This document shows, in pieces, positions 33,105-41,877 of a stretch of DNA of 64,000 nucleotides. The notes under the pieces were generated by a model that did not search any database, was not told where the DNA came from, and worked only from the letters and a program-made list of their open reading frames with translations. Each line of letters begins with the position of its first letter. The first letter of the stretch is position 1. This stretch comes from Paenibacillus sp. OV219 (GTDB lineage: Bacteria; Bacillota; Bacilli; Paenibacillales; Paenibacillaceae): NCBI RefSeq assembly GCF_900110075.1, contig NZ_FOCJ01000013.1:62001-126000 (forward strand), in the 5' to 3' direction. A program made the translations under genes and the position numbers.

Positions 33105-34538
33105 TCATTCGGCTGTCTGCTTCGAAATGCCATACCGCTTCAGCTTGTATTGCAGCGCTTGCCGTTTGATGCCGAGCTCTTGCGCCGTTAGGCTAATGTT
33201 GAACGCATTCCGCTGCAGCGCTTCTTGTATCGCTTCACGCTCCATCTGCTTGATGCGATTGGTCAGCTTCTCATCCTCCGGTGCTTGCGAGGTAGGCAGC
33301 GATCTGCTCCGATCTTGCCGTTCTCCCAACAGATTGGCAGGAAGATGATGCTCGTCAATCAGCGTATCGTCGATCTCGACCATGTTGAACGCCGACTCAA
33401 TCGCATGGCTGAGCTCCCGTACATTGCCTGGCCACGAATAAGAGGTCAGCCGAGTGAGCGCAGCAGGTGCAATGCCGGTCAATTGCATCCCGAACACGCC
33501 ATTCATTTGCTCAATGAAATGATCGACAAGCAGCGGAATATCCTCTATTCGATCTTTGAGCAGCGGCAGCTCCAGCTTCACAACACTAAGCCGAAAATAA
33601 AGATCACCTCGCAAACGCCCCTCATCGAGCGCTCTCATCGGGTCCATATTCATCGCGGTAATGACTCGCACATCCGCTTGCATCTCGGTCGTCCCACCGA
33701 TCCGGCGCACCATGCCGTCCTGCAGCACGCGAAGCAGCTTCGCTTGCAAGTAAATATCAAGGCTATTCAGTTCGTCGAGAAACAGTGTTCCGCCGCTCGC
33801 TTGCTCGAACAAACCTGCCCGATCGACTGCGCCGGTGAATGCGCCGCGCGTCGTGCCGAACATGATTCCTTCCAGCAGGTCTGCCGGTACAGCCGCACAG
33901 TTCTGCGCGATGAAAGGGCGGCTGCGGCGGACGCCTGCATTATGAATGCTTTGGGCGAACAGTTCTTTGCCAGTGCCGGTAGCACCGTAGATGAGTACAG
34001 GAGAATTGGTGCGCGACGTCTTTTTCGCCAGCTGCAGCACGTCCTGAAATGGCTTGCTCTGCCCAATGAGATCGCTGAACTCATAGCGTGCAGAGGCTTT
34101 ACTCTTCGGATCCTTCTGCTTCGGCTGGTACAGCTGCTGCCTGAGATCCAGAATCTGATCATGCAGATGGACGATGCTCGTAATATCCTTCGCCACTTCA
34201 AGCGCACCGACGAGCCGGTTATTGTCATAGAGCGGATACGTGCTGTTGATCGTCATGATTCGCTTGCCATCGACGTTGAAATAGGTCTGAATTCGTGCAG
34301 GGAGCTGCTGCCCAGTCTGCAACACCTTCTCCAGCGTACTCGTCTCGATTGTGAGGGAGGGATAGAGATGCAAAATATTTTGCCCCAGCACCTGCTCACG
34401 GTTCAGCCCATCGATCTCCGCCATTTTGTCATTATAGAACACGGTATTACCCTCACGGTCGATGAAATGCACGCCGACGTCGATTGTATTAAGTAGCTTC
34501 TCAAAATAATTCGAAACGGAATCATTTCGCCCTAGCAC
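33105..34538 (-). CDS. Sigma-54-dependent activator (PAS, AAA+, Fis HTH)
   Basis: About 477 residues from GTG 34538 (GGAGGG 10 bases upstream); the frame is open to GTG 34649 without a ribosome site. Order: PAS sensor ([22 protein letters not shown], residues 10-120), AAA+ domain with Walker A GATGTGKE, the sigma-54-contacting GAFTGA loop, Walker [13 protein letters not shown], and a Fis-type helix-turn-helix [20 protein letters not shown]. No response-regulator domain, so PAS probably senses a metabolite, as in RocR/KamR-like activators. Placed just upstream of kamA; the likely activator of the three -24/-12 promoters here. Confidence 0.92.
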   Translation of the reverse strand: MLGRNDSVSNYFEKLLNTIDVGVHFIDREGNTVFYNDKMAEIDGLNREQVLGQNILHLYPSLTIETSTLEKVLQTGQQLPARIQTYFNVDGKRIMTINSTYPLYDNNRLVGALEVAKDITSIVHLHDQILDLRQQLYQPKQKDPKSKASARYEFSDLIGQSKPFQDVLQLAKKTSRTNSPVLIYGATGTGKELFAQSIHNAGVRRSRPFIAQNCAAVPADLLEGIMFGTTRGAFTGAVDRAGLFEQASGGTLFLDELNSLDIYLQAKLLRVLQDGMVRRIGGTTEMQADVRVITAMNMDPMRALDEGRLRGDLYFRLSVVKLELPLLKDRIEDIPLLVDHFIEQMNGVFGMQLTGIAPAALTRLTSYSWPGNVRELSHAIESAFNMVEIDDTLIDEHHLPANLLGERQDRSRSLPTSQAPEDEKLTNRIKQMEREAIQEALQRNAFNISLTAQELGIKRQALQYKLKRYGISKQTAE

Positions 34539-34695
34539 CGCCGCACTTCCCTCCGCCTGGACGAAGCATGGAACTGACAACTGTTCCGATACGTCCTTAT
34601 GAGAAACGGTATGCAAAATATTCGGGCGCAATGCGCGAAATAAACTCACCAGGGCGATAACCTAGCATACTGTGTATGAAGGTGGTGATTACGAA

Positions 34696-35007
34696 ATGGA
34701 ATTTACACTTGTCGCTTGGGTTACGTACACCATGTGGGCCGTACTCGGCTTCATGATCCTCGACTTCCTAACTGCATTTATCCCTTCGTTCTGGAAAGGG
34801 ACTTTCGATACAACATTTCTTAGCTATTTGAAAGATATTCTCTACTATGTGTTACCGCTGAACTTTATTCTCTCCATGATACCGATTGATCCGACGGAGT
34901 ACACGCTCATTGTGCTGTTCTTCTTAGGTGGAGCATCCGTCATCTTCAAGTATGTGATGGACATTATTGGCCGGTTTAAACGCGCAGCCGAGCAGCCCTC
35001 CGAATGA
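34696..35007 (+). CDS. Small membrane protein of unknown function
   Basis: 103 residues from ATG 34696 (GGTGGTGAT upstream) with three likely membrane helices: WVTYTMWAVLGFMILDFLTAF, DILYYVLPLNFILSMIP and TLIVLFFLGGASVIFKYVM. A short basic/acidic tail follows. Divergent from the sigma-54 activator gene. No family recognised; holin-like size and topology, but no lysis genes nearby. Confidence 0.65.
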   Translation: MEFTLVAWVTYTMWAVLGFMILDFLTAFIPSFWKGTFDTTFLSYLKDILYYVLPLNFILSMIPIDPTEYTLIVLFFLGGASVIFKYVMDIIGRFKRAAEQPSE

Positions 35008-35127
35008 CGGGGGGCTTCTTCGATTCTTCACGCACTCGCTCCTTCACGAAAATGGTATGGATAGGATATAATTGGATAGTCGTCCGTCAATTTATTTCAT
35101 TATTTAGCGAAAGGTAGGTATATCGTC

Positions 35128-36822
35128 ATGAAATTCAACGAGTACCGGTACGAACGCCCGGATGTGGCTTCATTCGAGGCGAAGTTCAAGGAAGAGTTGA
35201 CGAAGTTTCAGTCAGCCGTGAGCTATGAAGAGCAGGATCTAGTAATGGCCGAGATCAACAAGCTGCGCAGCGAGTTCGACACTCAGCAGCAGTTGGCGAG
35301 CATTCGGCACTCGATTGACACGAACGATGAATTCTATAAAGCGGAGCAGGACTTCTTCGATGAGAACGGTCCGATCGTCCAGGAATACATAACCGATTAC
35401 TACCGTGCGCTGGTCGATTCGAAGTTTCGTGTACAGCTGGAGCAGAAGTGGGGAAAGCAGTTGTTCTCCCTCGCCGAGCTTGCGCTGAAGACGTTCAACC
35501 CAGACATAATTGAAGATTTGCAGCTTGAGAACAAGCTGTCTACAGAATATTCGAAGCTGATCGCTTCTGCGAAAATCATGTTCGAAGGCGAGGAGCGCAC
35601 GCTCTCGCAGCTCGGTCCATTCCAGCAGTCGACAGACCGGGATATGCGGAAAAGAGCGCTTGAAGCATCATCTGGCTTCATGGCCGAGAACGAAGCGAAC
35701 TTCGACCGTATCTACGACGAGCTCGTGAAGGTACGCACGAATATCGCGAAGAAGCTTGGCTTCACGAATTTTGTTGAGCTTGGTTACGCACGGATGAGCC
35801 GTACCGACTACAATGCGGAGATGGTCGTTAACTTCCGTAAGCAAGTGCTCGAGAATATCGTGCCTGCGGCAACAAAGCTGCGTCAGCGTCAGCAGAATCG
35901 GATCGGTGTTGATGAGCTTCGCTACTATGATGAGAATTTTAGCTTCAAAAGCGGCAATGCGAAGCCGAAGGGCAATCCGGATTGGATCGTAGCGGGCGGT
36001 GCGAAGATGTACGCCGAGCTGTCACCGGAGACAGATGCATTCTTCCGTTTCATGCAGGACAACGGCCTTATGGATCTGGTGAGCAAGAAGGGCAAGCAGG
36101 GCGGGGGCTACTGTACGTACATTAGCGAGTATGGCGCACCGTTTATTTTCTCCAACTTCAACGGTACCTCCGGTGATATTGATGTATTGACGCATGAAGC
36201 GGGCCATGCTTTTCAAGTGTACGAGAGCCGCAGCTTCGCGGTGCCGGAATACAGCTTCCCGACCTATGAGGCGTGCGAGATCCACTCCATGAGCATGGAG
36301 TTCTTCACATGGCCGTGGATGAATCTCTTCTTCGAGGAAGATGCGGATAAATACCGGTTTGAGCACCTTGGCAGCGGCTTGCTGTTCATTCCGTACGGCG
36401 TGACAGTCGATGAATTCCAGCATTTCGTCTATGAGAACCCGGATGCGACGCCAACAGAGCGGAAGCAAGCATGGCGCGATATCGAGCGCAAGTACTTGCC
36501 ACACCGTGACTATGCGGACAACGAGTACTTGGAGCGCGGCGGTTTCTGGCATAAGCAGGGCCATATCTTTGGCTCGCCGTTCTACTACATCGACTACACG
36601 CTTGCGCAAATCTGCGCGTTCCAGTTCTGGAAGCAAATGAATGAGGATCGCACAGCGGCGTGGGATGCTTACGTGAACCTATGCCGACAAGGCGGCAGCC
36701 TTTCCTTCACGGAGCTCGTGAAGGTGGCGGGTCTTATCTCGCCGTTCGAGGACGGCTGCGTGTCGTCGGTTATCGGCAGCATCGAGGGCTGGCTGGACAG
36801 CGTGGACGATACGGCGTTGTAA
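35128..36822 (+). CDS. M3 family oligoendopeptidase (PepF-like)
   Basis: 564 residues. Zinc metallopeptidase of the M3B family: HEAGHAFQVYES gives H-E-x-x-H, and the third ligand Glu follows in YEACEIHSMSMEFF. Cleaves oligopeptides in the cytosol. The N-terminal half is helical as in PepF. The start ATG 35128 follows AAAGGTAGGT. Ends with its own terminator; no operon partner. Confidence 0.93.
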   Translation: MKFNEYRYERPDVASFEAKFKEELTKFQSAVSYEEQDLVMAEINKLRSEFDTQQQLASIRHSIDTNDEFYKAEQDFFDENGPIVQEYITDYYRALVDSKFRVQLEQKWGKQLFSLAELALKTFNPDIIEDLQLENKLSTEYSKLIASAKIMFEGEERTLSQLGPFQQSTDRDMRKRALEASSGFMAENEANFDRIYDELVKVRTNIAKKLGFTNFVELGYARMSRTDYNAEMVVNFRKQVLENIVPAATKLRQRQQNRIGVDELRYYDENFSFKSGNAKPKGNPDWIVAGGAKMYAELSPETDAFFRFMQDNGLMDLVSKKGKQGGGYCTYISEYGAPFIFSNFNGTSGDIDVLTHEAGHAFQVYESRSFAVPEYSFPTYEACEIHSMSMEFFTWPWMNLFFEEDADKYRFEHLGSGLLFIPYGVTVDEFQHFVYENPDATPTERKQAWRDIERKYLPHRDYADNEYLERGGFWHKQGHIFGSPFYYIDYTLAQICAFQFWKQMNEDRTAAWDAYVNLCRQGGSLSFTELVKVAGLISPFEDGCVSSVIGSIEGWLDSVDDTAL

Positions 36823-36862
36823 AGCGAGGCGCAGTTCAGATTAACATATTACAAAACACAAG

Positions 36863-36911
36863 CAAGCAGATGCTCTTCTCCGTGAAGGAGGGGAGGTCTG
36901 CTTGTTTTATT
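36863..36911 (+). terminator. Rho-independent terminator after the oligoendopeptidase
   Basis: CAAGCAGA...CTCTTCTCC-GTGAA-GGAGGGGAGG-TCTGCTTG followed by TTTTATTTT. The T-run overlaps the last codons of the convergent LysR gene. Confidence 0.8.
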
Positions 36912-37803
36912 TTGGCGTGTCCTCAATTCGATTTATGAAAGCCGACGCTGCAGCCGTCAGGCTAGAGTTTCTCATCGTGGCAACTCCAATCTCACCTGCT
37001 GGCAAGGGAGCGACTGTCTTCAGCTCGAATAATACTCCACCTTCAATGAGACTGCTAACAGACGGATGAGGGACAAACGCTGCTCCATAGCCTCGCCTAG
37101 CAAATTCAATCAGTAGATCAATGCTGTTTAATTCGATATCGCTATTCGGCGTAAACCCTTGACTCGTGAACCACTGCTCTACGATTCGCCTTGTCGCACT
37201 GCTCGGCGATAGCATGAGGAGCGGCAGTTTGAGCAGATCTTCCGTCGAAACCGGAACTTTATGAAACGATTGGAAAGCATTGCTCACTACAAAACAGTTA
37301 CGGATGGCAGCGAGAGGCCTGATCTCAATCTCGGGATCATGGACGGGTAGATGAACAAAGGCGATTTCAAGTGTTCGATTCTTAAGCTGATGCACAAGCT
37401 CCTTCGATTGCTCTGCAACTAAGCGTATACGAATCTCTGGGAAATCGGCATGGAAATGATCCAGAGCCGGTAGAACCTTTTCTTTCAATATCGTACCGCT
37501 CGCACCGATGCGAAGCAGACCAGACTTGAATTGCTTCACAAGCTGAAGCTCATTCTCACCTTGATCGAACTGTGAGAACGCGCGATCTATATATTCCAGC
37601 AGAAGCGTTCCTTCATAGGTTAGCTTCACACCTTTGGATAGACGATCGAACAAGACAACGTTCAGCGCTTCTTCTAATTGTTTAATCGCGTAACTGGCTG
37701 AAGGCTGCGTAATATGCAGCTTCTGTGCGGCTTTTGTTACATTGCCGAATTGAGCTGCATACAGGAAGATGCGGTACCACTCTGTATTAATCATTGTTGA
37801 CAT
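36907..37803 (-). CDS. LysR family transcriptional regulator
   Basis: 298 residues. N-terminal winged helix (FGNVTKAAQKLHITQPSASYAIKQLEEALNVVLFDRL) followed by a periplasmic-binding-like effector domain (about 90-290). GAGAGGAAC precedes ATG. Divergent from aroC with 102 bases between the two starts; this is the classic LysR arrangement, so it probably controls aroC. The effector is not readable. Confidence 0.9.
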   Translation of the reverse strand: MSTMINTEWYRIFLYAAQFGNVTKAAQKLHITQPSASYAIKQLEEALNVVLFDRLSKGVKLTYEGTLLLEYIDRAFSQFDQGENELQLVKQFKSGLLRIGASGTILKEKVLPALDHFHADFPEIRIRLVAEQSKELVHQLKNRTLEIAFVHLPVHDPEIEIRPLAAIRNCFVVSNAFQSFHKVPVSTEDLLKLPLLMLSPSSATRRIVEQWFTSQGFTPNSDIELNSIDLLIEFARRGYGAAFVPHPSVSSLIEGGVLFELKTVAPLPAGEIGVATMRNSSLTAAASAFINRIEDTPK

Positions 37804-37905
37804 AGTTCCTCTCTATGACAAAGCTCGAATATTTCAATTTCTTTTATTTCAATTATAGAGCTAAACTAATGAAAACGATACATGGGATAGCAAGGGGAGA
37901 GAGTT
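37804..37905. promoter_or_regulatory. LysR-aroC divergent control region
   Basis: AT-rich. CTCTAT (37811-37816) and ATAGAG (37855-37860) form a wide inverted repeat, and ATTTCAATTTCTTTTATTTCAAT is a near-direct repeat. Either could hold the LysR T-N11-A site; not decisive. Confidence 0.35.
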
Positions 37906-38961
37906 ATGGCAGCGAACTCATTTGGAGAACGGTTCAGAATTACGACATTCGGCGAATCACACGGTGAAGCGGTTGGTGTTATCGTTGATGGTGTGACGCC
38001 AGGCTTGGAAATCAATGAGGGATATATTCAAATTCAGATGGACCGGAGAAAGCCGGGGCAATCGTCCGTCACGTCACCACGCAAGGAATATGATCATGTC
38101 CATATTGTTTCTGGTGTTTATGAAGGCAGAGCGACGGGGACACCGCTCACCATCATTCTGTACAACAAAGATATGCGTCCGGAAGCTTACGACGATATAA
38201 AGCATAGTTACCGGCCAGGACATGCGGATTATACGTATATGCAGAAATACGGCCTACGCGATCACCGGGGCAGCGGCCGGGCATCAGGACGGGAGACGGC
38301 GGCTAGAGTAGCAGCAGGTGCTGTTGCCCGCAAGCTTCTCGAACAAAGAGGGATCTCGGTAGTTGCGTATACCAAAGAAGTCGGTGGTATTGAATGCTCT
38401 AGCTTCTCAGAGGAAGAGATCGAGCGAAATCCGGTCAGGGCTGCCGATCCAATTGCCGCTAAGCGGATGATTGAGCGAATCGAACATTTAGCGTCAATTG
38501 GCGATAGCTGCGGAGGCATAGTGGAGTGCAGAATTCGGGGTCTTGCTCCTGGTATTGGCGAGCCTGTCTTTGATAAGCTTGATGCAGAACTGGCTCGAGC
38601 AATGATATCCATCGGCGCTGTAAAAGGAATCGAGTTTGGGGCGGGGTTCGAAGCTGCGAGAATGCAAGGTAGCGAACATAACGATCCGATGTGTCGAGAT
38701 GGATTCATGAGCAATCATGCAGGGGGAATCCTTGGTGGTATTAGCACGGGAGCCGACATCGTTTTTCGAGTTGCGGTCAAGCCGACTTCCTCGATTTCGG
38801 TCCCTCAGCAAACAATAGGGGAGAACGGGGAGGAACAGATCATCGTTACAAGGGGCAGACATGATCCCTGTATCTGCCCAAGAATTGTACCTGTCGTAGA
38901 AGCGATGGCATGTCTTGTTCTCGAAGATCAGATTAAGCGACAAGCAGTGATGCATGCATGA
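37906..38961 (+). CDS. aroC: Chorismate synthase, short (E. coli-like) form
   Basis: 351 residues. FMN-dependent conversion of EPSP to chorismate. Signatures: FGESHGEAVGVIVDGV, YRPGHADYTYMQKYGLRDHRGSGRASGRETAARVAAGA, and the late RHDPCICPRIVPVVEAMA. The second and third blocks follow the Proteobacteria/Clostridia branch (R-G-S-G-R-A-S-G-R-E-T-A) rather than the longer B. subtilis AroF type that begins R-Y-L-T-A-G-E-S-H-G. So this may be a second, acquired copy. AGGGGAGAGAG precedes ATG. Confidence 0.93.
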   Translation: MAANSFGERFRITTFGESHGEAVGVIVDGVTPGLEINEGYIQIQMDRRKPGQSSVTSPRKEYDHVHIVSGVYEGRATGTPLTIILYNKDMRPEAYDDIKHSYRPGHADYTYMQKYGLRDHRGSGRASGRETAARVAAGAVARKLLEQRGISVVAYTKEVGGIECSSFSEEEIERNPVRAADPIAAKRMIERIEHLASIGDSCGGIVECRIRGLAPGIGEPVFDKLDAELARAMISIGAVKGIEFGAGFEAARMQGSEHNDPMCRDGFMSNHAGGILGGISTGADIVFRVAVKPTSSISVPQQTIGENGEEQIIVTRGRHDPCICPRIVPVVEAMACLVLEDQIKRQAVMHA

Positions 38962-39037
38962 AGGATGATTTTCAAATAAATACCAGGTGTGATAATGTAT
39001 TCGCATAAATCACTTTAACTGAAGGAGGATGAACAAC

Positions 39038-39805
39038 ATGCCTTCTCGTATTTATGCGCAGGATATGTTTCTTCGTTCGATCGAGCTAGAGCGGGAGCGC
39101 GTGCCTACTTTTGCCGGATATCCGTTTCATCTTGGGGCGATTCAGCACCTCGAACGGCTGGAGTTTCATCCAAAGGTAACGTATATCGTCGGTGAGAACG
39201 GAATGGGCAAGTCCACCTTGATGGAGGCGATTGCCGTTGCGTGGGGCTTCAATCCGGAGGGTGGAACGAAGAACTTCACGTTCTCGACACATGCATCGCA
39301 TTCGAATTTATTCGAGTACATTCGGCTTGTTCGCGGGCTTAAGAAGGCAAGAGACGGCTTCTTCTTCCGTGCGGAGAGCTACTACAACTTGGCGAGCAAC
39401 ATTGATGAGTTAGATAAAGAGCCAGGATCGGTACCCTCGCTGATCGACTCTTATGGCGGGAAGTCGCTGCACGAGCAGTCGCATGGCGAGTCGTTCTTCG
39501 CAACCTTCATGAACCGCTTCGGGGGCAACGGGCTCTATATCTTGGACGAACCGGAAGCGGCGTTATCGCCGTTTCGGCAAATGGCGATGCTATCGAATAT
39601 GCATGAGCTGATTCAGCAGAACTCGCAGTTTATTATCTCGACCCATTCTCCTATTCTGATGGCTTACCCGGACTCTATCATTTACTACTTGACGACAGAC
39701 GGCATCGAGACGCGAAAGTTAGAGCAAACCGACCATTACATCGTCATGAAAGAGTTTCTGAATAACAAGGACCGCATGCTTCGGGAGCTGATGGAAGATG
39801 AGTAG
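39038..39805 (+). CDS. AAA/ABC-type ATPase, YbgI-like single domain
   Basis: 255 residues from ATG 39038 (AAGGAGG 9 bases upstream). Complete nucleotide-binding domain with Walker A VGENGMGKSTLME near residue 55, a short lid region, Walker B GLYILDEPEAALSP and the switch SQFIISTHSPILMAYP. No membrane partner or nuclease is adjacent, and the protein belongs to the AAA_21/AAA_15-like soluble predicted ATPases. Function is unknown; nearby HAD remnant is probably unrelated. Confidence 0.82.
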   Translation: MPSRIYAQDMFLRSIELERERVPTFAGYPFHLGAIQHLERLEFHPKVTYIVGENGMGKSTLMEAIAVAWGFNPEGGTKNFTFSTHASHSNLFEYIRLVRGLKKARDGFFFRAESYYNLASNIDELDKEPGSVPSLIDSYGGKSLHEQSHGESFFATFMNRFGGNGLYILDEPEAALSPFRQMAMLSNMHELIQQNSQFIISTHSPILMAYPDSIIYYLTTDGIETRKLEQTDHYIVMKEFLNNKDRMLRELMEDE

Positions 39806-40243
39806 AATTTGAGAGAGACCAATGGCAGCGGTATGATGAGTTGCAAGTCGTTGACAAACAGAGCTTCGTTAGTCGGTTTATCGAACTCGATAATCATGGT
39901 TATGTATGGAAGGACAAGGTGTATCAGCAGATTCTGGATGAGTTTTCTATTAAAAGCTTGGACTGGACTTTGCTGCTGGATGATTACATCCGCAATTTCC
40001 ATAACCATTGTATAGGATTTCCCAACTTGGTAAGCATGCTTCAGCAGTTGAAGGAGCATCACATTAAACTGGCCTTGGTCTCCAACGGCTTCGGTCAATT
40101 CCAATATGATAACTTTAAGGCGCTGCACGTTGAACCATTATTCGATGAGGTACTCATCTCCGAGTGTCGAGCTAGTGGATGAGTCTGATGCTGATGCCGT
40201 AATTGTCGATCTGGAGGAGCTAGTGAACATTGTGCTTGGATAA
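39802..40243 (+). pseudogene. HAD-family hydrolase remnant
   Basis: A frame from about 39802 reads ...RYDELQVVDKQSFVSRFIEL ... LKEHHIKLALVSNGFGQFQYDNF ... FDEVLISE, the cap and motif II (V-S-N-G) region of a YjjG/phosphoglycolate-phosphatase-like HAD enzyme. The N-terminal nucleophile block (D-x-D-G-T) and start codon are missing, and after E-V-L-I-S-E the frame breaks. A correct C-terminal segment, DESDADAVIVDLEELVNIVLG, is in another frame and stops at 40243. The motif III/IV region (K-P...G-D-x3-D) is gone. So both the 5' end and an internal stretch are lost. Confidence 0.78.
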
Positions 40244-40293
40244 AAACGGTCCCACTCGAAGTGTACCACTTGGTCCTCGGTCACGGCAGATGC

Positions 40294-40480
40294 TCTAACG
40301 AACTCAGGTGTAGTTATTCGATCCAAACTGCCGTACTGGAAAATCTAACGAACTCAGGTGACGTTATTTTGCCAAAATGAGCCTGTTTAAAGTGGAAATG
40401 TAAGGAATAACGCTGCTGGGATTCGTTAGAGTGGGGACGGGTCCGATTTCGGGCAAATAAGAATAGCTGGGTTCGTTAGC
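40294..40480. repeat. Four-copy short repeat, two direct and two inverted
   Basis: Core CTAACGAACTCAGGTG...GTTATT at 40294-40318 and 40344-40368 (plus), and inverted copies AATAACGCTGCTGGGATTCGTTAG at 40404-40430 and AATAGCTGGGTTCGTTAG at 40459-40480. Copies are about 50-55 bases apart and point toward each other, so the RNA or DNA can fold as a long cruciform. Fills the otherwise gene-free stretch 40244-40546. Looks like a Paenibacillus-type intergenic repeat. Confidence 0.75.
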
Positions 40481-40546
40481 ATGTTTATGGCCATACAAAT
40501 AAGCCGCCCTCTGAAGGGCAGCCTACCGCAAAATCACGTGATTCCA

Positions 40547-40939
40547 CTATATGCGCTTCTTCCGCCGCGTACTGGTGGCACCGCCGCTCCTAGTTCCAGT
40601 TCCAGTTCGATTCCCATTACCAGCACCGTTTCCAGTTCGTGCGCCGGTTCCATTGCCTCTCCCGGCCGTATTGCCATTTCCCGCGCCAGCACCGTGCCTA
40701 CTATTGGTACTCTTCGATTTCCCCTTCGATTTGCCTTTCCTCTTTGCAGTCGCAGTTGCGGTCCCGTCATCGACTCCGCTCTCGGCTCCGGTTCCAGTCC
40801 CGGCTGCGTCCGTATTCGTACTCTGTTCGCTCGCATTCTCGTTTAAATCCGAAATCTTCTGGATCTCAACCGCATCCCCGATGAACACGATACCTTCGTT
40901 TTTCACGATTACGACTTTCCCAATCCAGCAGAATGGCAC
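40547..40939 (-). CDS. Small protein with Gly/Thr/Asn-rich low-complexity tail
   Basis: About 130 residues; start GTG 40939 (AAGGA 11 bases upstream) or TTG 40948. The first 45 residues form an ordered block (PFCWIGKVVIVKNEGIVFIG then DAVEIQKISDLNEN); the rest is repeats of Gly-Asn, Gly-Thr, Ala-Gly and basic patches, ending RRKKRI. This looks like a spore-coat or surface protein, but no family is certain. GTG/GNG dipeptide repeats are encoded by GC-rich DNA, and length could vary between strains. Confidence 0.6.
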   Translation of the reverse strand: MPFCWIGKVVIVKNEGIVFIGDAVEIQKISDLNENASEQSTNTDAAGTGTGAESGVDDGTATATAKRKGKSKGKSKSTNSRHGAGAGNGNTAGRGNGTGARTGNGAGNGNRTGTGTRSGGATSTRRKKRI

Positions 40940-41043
40940 AGTAACCAACGTCCTTCTTCAAGAGTTTTTCACTCACATACTCTAGGAATATGCTCGTACT
41001 CTTGCAGAAGCATTGGCGTATCTAGCGGGTACAGATGCCTTTT

Positions 41044-41877
41044 TTAGCGCTTCTTCACGATTCTCGATTCGATATAGGCAACGATCTGATACATAATCGT
41101 AGCGACCGCCGCAATAATGAACAGACTGCTGATGACTAATGTGAAATTGAACACTTGAAATCCATAGATGATTAAGTAGCCTAAGCCTTCTTTTGCGACG
41201 AGAAACTCCCCTACGATAACCCCGACCCAAGCAAGACCGACATTAACTTTCAACGTGGAGATGATCGCTGGGAAGGAAGCAGGTAGGATGACTTTCAAGA
41301 AGGACTGCGTTCTTGTCGCGCCGAAGATGCGAACGACCTTCACATAGTTAGGGTCGACCTCCTTAAAAGCGGTATAGATGACCAGTGTCGTAATAATGAC
41401 CGTGATCGATAGAATGGTTGCGATAATGGAGAGTATGCCGGAACCGAGCGCGACGATGAACAGCGGTCCAAGTGCCACCTTCGGCAGCGAATTGAGGACA
41501 ACGAGATACGGATCGAGCACTTTGGCGAGGAAGGGACTCCACCAGATCAGCGTTGCGAGAATAAGTCCGCACAGCGTCCCTAGAACAAATCCGGCGATTG
41601 TCTCCGCAACCGTGACGCCGATATGGGGGAAAAGTGAGCCATCGACGGCTTTATCGTACAGCAGACGAAGGATCTTGCTCGGATAACTAAACAGGAAGAC
41701 GTCAATCCATTTAAGTCGTCCCGCGCATTCCCAAGAGCCAAGGAAGAGAACGAGCAGCAAGCTACGGGCAATAAGTACGTAGAGCTTCTCCTTGTTGCGT
41801 GCTCTCTTATAAGCTTGGTAGAGATGAGCAGGATCCGTTGTTGTGACTCGCTGTGGCTCATGATTCGAATGATTCAT
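41044..41877 (-). CDS. ABC transporter permease (SsuC/ThiX type)
   Basis: 277 residues, about six membrane helices. The BPD_transp_1 EAA loop is visible as A-x-x-F-G-A-T-R-T-Q-S-F-L-K-V-I-L-P-A-S-F-P with I-x-S-T-L-K-V following. Overlaps the ATPase gene by 4 bases. With the ATPase and the NMT1-type binding protein it forms one importer for a small organic compound: sulfonate, pyrimidine precursor or amine are typical for the family. Confidence 0.88.
   Translation of the reverse strand: MNHSNHEPQRVTTTDPAHLYQAYKRARNKEKLYVLIARSLLLVLFLGSWECAGRLKWIDVFLFSYPSKILRLLYDKAVDGSLFPHIGVTVAETIAGFVLGTLCGLILATLIWWSPFLAKVLDPYLVVLNSLPKVALGPLFIVALGSGILSIIATILSITVIITTLVIYTAFKEVDPNYVKVVRIFGATRTQSFLKVILPASFPAIISTLKVNVGLAWVGVIVGEFLVAKEGLGYLIIYGFQVFNFTLVISSLFIIAAVATIMYQIVAYIESRIVKKR

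Noticed and set aside
39038-40243. ATPase plus HAD remnant as an anti-phage defence pair
   Set aside because: The HAD frame is a metabolic-phosphatase remnant without nuclease or effector domain, and the ATPase has no OLD/RecF-type partner.
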